DNA from: Zygnema circumcarinatum
Lineage: Eukaryota > Streptophyta > Zygnematophyceae > Zygnematales > Zygnemataceae
Direction of reading: 5' to 3'
DNA: 35,000 nucleotides
Assembly (NCBI GenBank): GCA_037447605.1
Contig: CM074819.1
Span: forward strand, 1,099,522-1,134,521
In this document: positions 25,832-35,000 of the stretch, in pieces
Layout of the letters: each line of letters opens with the position of its first letter
How positions within the stretch are numbered: the stretch's first letter is position 1
The notes under the pieces: generated by a model
Database searches by the model: none
What the model saw: the letters and a program-made list of their open reading frames with translations, nothing else
What the model was told of the DNA's origin: nothing
Position numbers and translations under genes: made by a program

Positions 25832-26486
25832 GATGGCCATCCGAGGAAACATGAACATGATAACCATCATAACCATGACTATGAGGATCATGCGAAACCA
25901 CATGCCCATCATGATGGGCCATGCCATCGAGGCCACTATCAGGAAGGGACTCTCGAGTACCTTTTATCTGGCTAATCCATACATATTATTTTTGCGTGTA
26001 GTGGAGTCGCTACAGGACTTAATTACGATTCATTTGAAGCTACGATTCGGAGTTGAAGTTTGTTTGCATGCGCTCACAACCCATTGCTTTCTGAATGTTT
26101 GCTTTGCTTGTTTGTGCAGCGCGGGTGTAGCAAAGCACTCCGAGCCTGAGCTTCAAATGCTGAGTGAAATCCCACATCTGGAAGAGGTGGAGCATTATAC
26201 ATCGTCTCCAGTGTGCCACCCTCTTCCTGGAAGGTATGTGTGCCCCCCTTTACATGCCCGATGATGGCCATTGCTATTAGTATTATAAAAATTCATTGTG
26301 AAATTTTGGATGTGACCCAATAACCCTCCAAGAGTTCACCTTAATCCAATTTCTTTGCCTGTATTACCTTACCTACCATAGTTTACATTCTGTTTGGTCA
26401 TGCTTGGAGCTTACAGGCATCCAGCAAGAGCTTGGCGGAAATTCTCGAAGATTGGGAGGAGTCAAATGTTTGCAGAGCTCACGTGA
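25832..26486 (+). CDS. Candidate histidine-rich protein, 3' exons only
   Basis: Three putative exons join in phase: 25832-25956, 26120-26233 and 26417-26486 (TGA). The first codes 41 residues with 12 histidines (HEHDNHHNHDYEDH, then HAHHDGPCHRGHY). The second reads HSEPELQMLSEIPHLEEVEH and then SPVCHPLPGR, and has a good acceptor (TTTGTGCAG) and donor (GTATGT). The last gives ARAWRKFSKIGRSQMFAELT before the stop. I do not recognise the family. His-rich stretches often bind Zn, Ni or Cu, which is only a suggestion. The 5' part is unresolved; the short ORF at 25529 could be a first exon. The first exon also contains a 16-bp palindrome (25904-25919) and weak splice context, so it may be non-coding. 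Confidence 0.3.
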
Positions 26487-26619
26487 AGCTCGGTGGAGAA
26501 ATCACGCACATTGTACTGTGAAAATACCTCGGAAAGGTGAAGGGGAGAGCCGACAGTTACGGCGAGCAGAGCATCGTCCATGAGGGCGAGTTTGACAAGA
26601 CATTGTTCGCATGCCCAAC

Positions 26620-26835
26620 AACTGCAACGGGTCGAACCATGGGATGGACCATTCGAATCATTGCAAACCATTGGTTGGCGGCCCCCAACTATTGGCAATG
26701 GGAATCAATGGTTGCTGCCATCTGTTGTCGGCAACCACGGGCATGACAAGCCAACCATTGCCAATTGTCCGACCATTTTCAACTAATGGTTGCCAACCAT
26801 TAGAATGATTGCCAACATTGGTTGCCATTGGCCGT
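26620..26835. repeat. Cluster of AACCATTGG motifs in both orientations
   Basis: About ten copies of CAACCATT / AATGGTTG lie in about 200 bp. They include a perfect inverted repeat with 10-base arms CTAATGGTTG and CAACCATTAG around one base (26783-26803) and a palindromic AACCATTGGTT near 26667. There is no convincing ORF. Confidence 0.65.
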
Positions 26836-27005
26836 CACGCCAGCCGGCAGTCCCCGACAAACGGTCCCGCCAGAAACACGGCTGGCTCCGTATGATAATG
26901 ACGTCACTTTTGGAAAAAAGGTTGCAGTGACGCACGTTCGGTACGGTTTGCAGGTCCAGCGCTACTGTCGGCTACAGTATTGGTTGATTCACCGGTTGCT
27001 TTCAT

Positions 27006-27024
27006 CCAATGACGACTCGCCACG
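27006..27024 (+). promoter_or_regulatory. CCAAT-N9-CCACG (ERSE-I-like) element
   Basis: CCAAT 27006-27010, nine bases, CCACG 27020-27024, extending to GACTCGCCACGTG (27014-27026). It is about 880 bp upstream of the LRR gene ATG. Confidence 0.6.
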
Positions 27025-27026
27025 TG

Positions 27027-27529
27027 CACCTTGAAATCTGGAAGTCTTGCAAAAAGTCCGCGTTCCTCTTTCGAATACTGTTCTTAAGCAGTACTTTTAA
27101 AGTGGACAATGTATTCTCTTTCGTAAGAAACAGTATTTATTTTGAATTTTTTTTTTTGAATGTTTCTAACAAGCCAATTTTGACATCGCCTAATGTCCTT
27201 GAGAATTGTTCTAAAAACAGTACTTTTTAAATTTTATCAGTAACCTAGAAATATACAAAAGGATACTGCATCTGAGTTCGACTTCTTTGGGAATTCTTAA
27301 AATACGAATCCCCGTTGAGAATATCCGCAAAGTATTTGGGTACCCGATTCGATTTGCCTTTTTATGTTTCGAAGCTTCCGCGGTCCTTCTGAATTTCGTA
27401 CGAAAATCATAAATGCTCGTACTGTACCGTAAAACCGTTGCACTTCGCACGCACGTGCGGAAAATTCGACGGCCGGCAGCCGCCGGCGCGGGGGCCGGCG
27501 ACGGGCGGCCTTCAAATAGGGGCGGGGCG
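27027..27529. other. Upstream intergenic region of the LRR gene
   Basis: AT-rich to about 27450, then GC-rich (GCCGGCAGCCGCCGGCG near 27473). Nothing coding was recognised. A weak TATA-like TTCAAATAGG lies at about 27511. Confidence 0.4.
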
Positions 27530-27870
27530 GAGAGCGAGAGGGAGAGGGGGAGTGGCACGGAGGGAGATACGGTAGGGAGAGAGGGAGAGAGGGGCGCGAG
27601 TGAGACAGAGAGGAGCGTGAGGGAGAGGGGGAGAGGGACGGAGGGAGATACGGTAGAGAGAGAGGGAGAGAGGGGCGCGAGAAAGATAGAGAGGAGAGAG
27701 AGGGAGAGGGGAAGAGGGAGGGAAAAATAGAGAGAGAGGGTCGCGAGAGAGAGAGAGGGAGAGAGCGAGAGGGAGAGAAGAGGTGCGATATTGAGTGGGG
27801 GTAGGGAAATTGTACGGGGGAGAGAGAGTGGGGAGAGAGTGAGAGAGAGTGAGAGAGGGGAGTTCTTGCA
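27530..27870 (+). repeat. GA-rich leader tract with an ~82-bp duplicated unit
   Basis: About 340 bp of purine-rich sequence ends just before the LRR gene ATG. ACGGAGGGAGATACGGTA occurs twice about 82 bases apart (near 27557 and 27639). It is probably promoter or 5' UTR; GA tracts there are typical binding sites for BPC/GAGA-type plant factors. Confidence 0.75.
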
Positions 27871-27887
27871 GCGCATTGCAGAGGGCG

Positions 27888-32052
<4,165 letters not shown>

Positions 32053-32690
32053 GATGACGATGAACAATTTCGGATGTGCGGCAAAAGAGTTTCAGAACTT
32101 ACTGGCTGCTTTCGATGCGACTGTGGCCCTATTCAATGCTGGGCTAAAGTTGAAGATTTTGAAGTAGGTTCTCTTCGGAATGAAGTTTTACTGCAAAGGG
32201 CCGACGATAGAGGGAGGGAGGGCAGTAGCGAGACGTTCTTCATTTTTCGTTTGCGCTTTGCTTTTTGTACATTTTTATATATATCTTTAGTTTGGTTTTG
32301 ATCCTTCTTCAAGCTTTTCAAGAAACTTGCATATTCGTGGATAATGAACCCTTGAAATGTTGGATGATAAAACGGTGGCTGATGCTTGCGTCTGCACGCT
32401 TTTCTCATATTGAAAAGTATCAACATGGCTTCTGGCAATGTAGAAAAGATGACAATTTGAGAGGCTCAATTGCTCAAGTGAGATGGTCCACTTCCACTTG
32501 CAATGGTATCTAGCACTATTTCTAAAGAAGCAACATTTTGATAATTATTCTACTTGCCATATTTTAACTAAGGCCCCCGTCCTCTCCACCTGCAAACTAC
32601 AAGAGAGCACCTTCCTGTTCGAGTCCTCTCCTCTGAACTTGTGAGCTACAAGCAGGGCATGGCCCGGCGAGAGGAGGGAAGAGAGAGAGA
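32053..32690. other. LRR gene 3' UTR and intergenic region
   Basis: After the predicted stop a frame in another phase runs about 38 codons (FEMTMNNFGCAAKEFQNLL..., to TAG about 32164). With no splice phase leading into it, it is treated as UTR. TATATATAT near 32277-32287. Nothing else was recognised. Confidence 0.5.
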
Positions 32691-33055
32691 GAGAGAGAGG
32701 GAGAGAGGGGGAGAGGGGGAGGGAGGGAGGCGGCCTCTCTCACATTCGATATGGAGCTCGGCAAGTATCCTCTCTCCTTCCCGTGGGAGCCGGCCGGACG
32801 ACTCATCCGCGAGATAAAGGCGCGGAAAAAGGAAAAAATCCGTTTGGTGTCGGAGGCTTCTGTGAAGGAATCGTTCGTCAAGCGGAAGAGGAGAGAGAGA
32901 AAGGGAGAGAGAGAGCGAGAGAGAGTAAACGAGAGAGAGGGGGAGAGGAAAGTGGTAGAGAGAGAGAGAGCGAGCGAGAGAGAGAGAGGGGGGAAGGAGA
33001 GAGGAGAGAATAGAGAGAGAGGGAGAGTGAGAGCGGGAGAGAGAGAGGGGAAGTT
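32691..33055 (+). repeat. GA-rich tracts around an uncharacterised ORF
   Basis: GA tracts lie at about 32685-32735 and 32885-33050. ATG 32751 opens a 152-codon frame beginning MELGKYPLSFPWEPAGRLIR and continuing LVSEASVKESFVKRKRRE, then a microsatellite-coded Arg/Glu run. The first ~45 residues are not repeat-derived and could be a real first exon, but no homologue is recognised and no splice partner was found. Confidence 0.35.
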
Positions 33056-33330
33056 CCTCCGCCTTCCCTGCTCCCCTTGCCGCCGTGCCCTTCGGTTTGT
33101 GGTTTCGTCCCCGAGTTGCAAACCGCCCTCCAAGTTTCAAACCGGATCCGCTCGTGCGAGCCAACGCTGGGATTGCTCCGTACAGAATGGAAACAATGCT
33201 GGTCCATGAAACCATGGATGGTGGCATTTTGTTGCAACAACTCAATTTTGTTGTTGTCTAGACATACAGCAGGGAGCCATGTGCAGACAAAAACACAACG
33301 CTCCGTTATACAAGCACTTGATATCATTGA

Positions 33331-33394
33331 CCAATTACACGCCGCCACGTGAATTTTAATGTCGAAAAATATCTACGTGGCGAGTTCTGATTGG
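33331..33394. promoter_or_regulatory. Second inverted pair of CCAAT-N9-CCACG elements
   Basis: CCAAT 33331-33335 and CCACG 33345-33349; on the other strand CGTGG 33376-33380 and ATTGG 33390-33394. The layout is the same as at 5521-5573 with the central gap 11 bases longer. It lies about 350-410 bp upstream of ATG 33745. Confidence 0.7.
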
Positions 33395-33511
33395 AAAACG
33401 GCGCGTTCACACAGAACCTGAGGTGTCCTCGGAAAACGCGAAATCCAACACTGAGAACTGACGTGGCATATGAAGTCAATTGCAGTCAAGGCCATTCTTC
33501 CATTGAATTCA

Positions 33512-33530
33512 CGTGGCACATTTCAATTCG
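33512..33530 (-). promoter_or_regulatory. CGAAT-N9-CCACG variant
   Basis: Read on the minus strand: CGAAT, nine bases, CCACG, continuing CCACGTGAA. It has one mismatch to the exact elements, and the same mismatch occurs at 24337-24355 and 24516-24534. Confidence 0.4.
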
Positions 33531-33744
33531 CTGAAAATTCTCGTTTCATGATCGGACGGAATGCCGGACCCTAAAAGCACCAGAAACTCAGTTTCTCACA
33601 AAAAACCGAGTTTGCAGTACGACCATAAAGGTACAGTTTGGATAGTACTTGATTGTACGGCCTGCAGGCGAACAACGGGAGAGGGAGGGAGAGGGAAAGG
33701 AGGAGAGGGAGAGGGCGAGGGAGAAAGAAGCAGGAGAGGGGGGC

Positions 33745-34203
33745 ATGGCGGCTGCTCGCGTGCTTCTTCCCGCCGCTGCCACGTGGAGGGGGTCTCACTA
33801 TGCAGGCATTTGCGCGTAGGTGTTCCGTGTCGCTGCTTCCAGTTTCAGTCAGGAGTGACGCAGTGCTGCAGGGCGGGCAGGGAGGGGGATCATGAGAGTG
33901 TTTGCTTGCAGGGCTGTTTGGGTCTGAAGGGATGTGGCAGGATAGGAACGATGAATTGAGGGTTTTTATTTGAATATTTTTGTAAAGATGTTGAATTCCG
34001 TTGGTTGATTGATGTCCGGAGGCTTTGACGCGAGTAATTGAGGAATTATGCTTGCTGAATTTTGAATTGAAGTTCAATTGGATATTATCTGTATTATCTG
34101 TCGACGGTTGTCCTTTGATTGATGGCGCTCAGTGAGCTCCAGCAGCGCTCTGGATTGCAGCTCTTGTCAATTGAGCCGCTTTTGGTGCCCACCTCGAGGT
34201 CAA
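33745..34203 (+). CDS. Candidate first exons of an unidentified gene (organelle-targeted?)
   Basis: ATG 33745 begins MAAARVLLPAAATWRGSHYA, an Ala/Arg-rich leader like an organelle presequence, up to a GTAGGT donor at 33816 (phase 2). An acceptor near 34136 (GGCGCTCAG) would join in phase to ELQQRSGLQLLSIEPLLVPT, ending at a GTCAAT donor about 34203. Alternatively the second block starts its own protein at ATG 34126 (MALSELQQRS). The family is not recognised and no later exon was confidently joined. Confidence 0.3.
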
Positions 34204-34791
34204 TTGTATGCCAATTCATGCATTTCTTATTCAGAATTGTTTTGAAACCCTCATCGCAAACTATTGGAGAGTAATAACACTGAGTGGAAGTTTTGAAAAG
34301 GCGCGCAGCCGCATCAAAGCAAGCGTTGACTTGCTGCAGGTCGTTTAGTTAGTCAGCCAGTCAGAGGTGGTGACTATCCAAGATAAAATTTTCTCGTCAT
34401 TTTTTTATATCGAAAAGATAACAAAGGATAAGTTATACAATTTGACTGCGTGTGCCCCAACTTCCTATCGTCACGTCTTGCCTGTGTTTCCGTGTGAATT
34501 ATTGTATGCAAAAGGCGGGTTTCTATGTGCTCTTGATCAGTCCTCAGCCTCCGTAGGAAGCTCAGATTGTTAGAGCTGATCCCCAGAAGAGGGTTCAGAA
34601 GGCATTACTTCAACCAATAGGTACTATCAGTAATGATGATAATTATAGATAATGATGATGGCGGTGTGTAGTATTCCTGTTCGACTTTAAAAAAAAAGGC
34701 ATCTTGAGAAACACAAAAGAGCAAGTTGTCGAATAAAGGGCTCGCAAGTTCGCTCTCTATTTCAGTCTGTGACATTCTTTTTTCTCCTCAT
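34204..34791. other. Intron or intergenic sequence
   Basis: AT-leaning sequence with short GATAAT/TGATGA repeats near 34635-34660. Nothing supported as coding. Confidence 0.4.
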
Positions 34792-34975
34792 GAAAAGGGA
34801 GGTCCTGCAATTGCAGTCCCCTTGGGAAAGCCCTCAAAGAATGCTGCTATGGGTGGCATGCATGTGCAGCTCTGGAGAGGTTCGTTTTGGCAGCACATTC
34901 ATGACACATGTCTCCGTTTCACGGTTGAATCAGCGCAGCAAACTGCAGCCAGTAGTAACTGCCACACCAGGTACA
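34792..34975 (+). other. Possible internal exon near the right edge
   Basis: A pyrimidine-rich stretch and AAAAG acceptor at 34797 precede sequence open in two frames. One reads GGPAIAVPLGKPSKNAAMGG and then MHVQLWR; the other reads SSGEVRFGSTFMTHVSVS later. A GTACAC donor follows at about 34970. The frame cannot be decided and the product is not recognised. It may belong to the candidate gene starting at 33745. Confidence 0.2.
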
Positions 34976-35000
34976 CTTATCTTTACTGATTTTCCGGATT

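Overview
The window is nuclear DNA from a green plant or a close algal relative (streptophyte lineage). The evidence is split genes with GT-AG introns, plant-type TTTAGGG telomere-like repeats, a DAP epimerase with a transit-like leader, a plant-type HisI-HisE fusion, and a leucine-rich-repeat protein built from one-repeat exons. I cannot name the species; alga, bryophyte and lycophyte all remain possible. Exon models were built by reading splice sites and checking that codon phase carries across every junction. No RNA data were available.

Layout from left to right. (1) 3' end of a Notchless-type WD40 gene (+, 415-1729), running off the left edge. (2) Complete USB1-type U6 snRNA phosphodiesterase gene (-, 5459-2724, 6 exons, 414 aa), convergent with gene 1. 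(3) Complete diaminopimelate epimerase gene DAPF (+, 6096-10583, 11 exons, 371 aa), divergent from USB1 across a 636-bp intergenic region. (4) Complete HISN2 histidine-biosynthesis gene (-, 15087-11685, 7 exons, 329 aa), convergent with DAPF. (5) Complete MidA/NDUFAF7-like methyltransferase gene (-, 22451-16737, 13 exons, 459 aa), with introns swollen by purine/pyrimidine tracts. (6) A repeat-bearing intergenic stretch (22452-27887) with a transposon-like inverted-repeat element, telomere-like and RY motifs, and a weakly supported histidine-rich gene (25832-26486). (7) Complete secreted LRR protein gene with a C-terminal EGF-like module (+, 27888-32052, 14 exons, 442 aa). (8) A right-hand region (32053-35000) with possible first exons of one or more unidentified genes.

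The genes are ordinary single-copy housekeeping or surface functions on alternating strands: ribosome assembly, U6 maturation, lysine synthesis, histidine synthesis, a mitochondrial-type methyltransferase and an extracellular LRR protein. They do not form a pathway cluster.

The most unusual signal is regulatory. CCAAT-N9-CCACG occurs seven times without mismatch, all in non-coding sequence. This is the layout of the ER-stress element ERSE-I, and here the second half usually extends into a G-box. Two loci carry it as symmetric head-to-head pairs. About 0.07 copies would be expected by chance. A foldback element of about 195 bp lies in the DAPF leader, and intron purine/pyrimidine tracts show a donor/acceptor strand bias. 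No CRISPR array, rRNA or obvious tRNA was seen.
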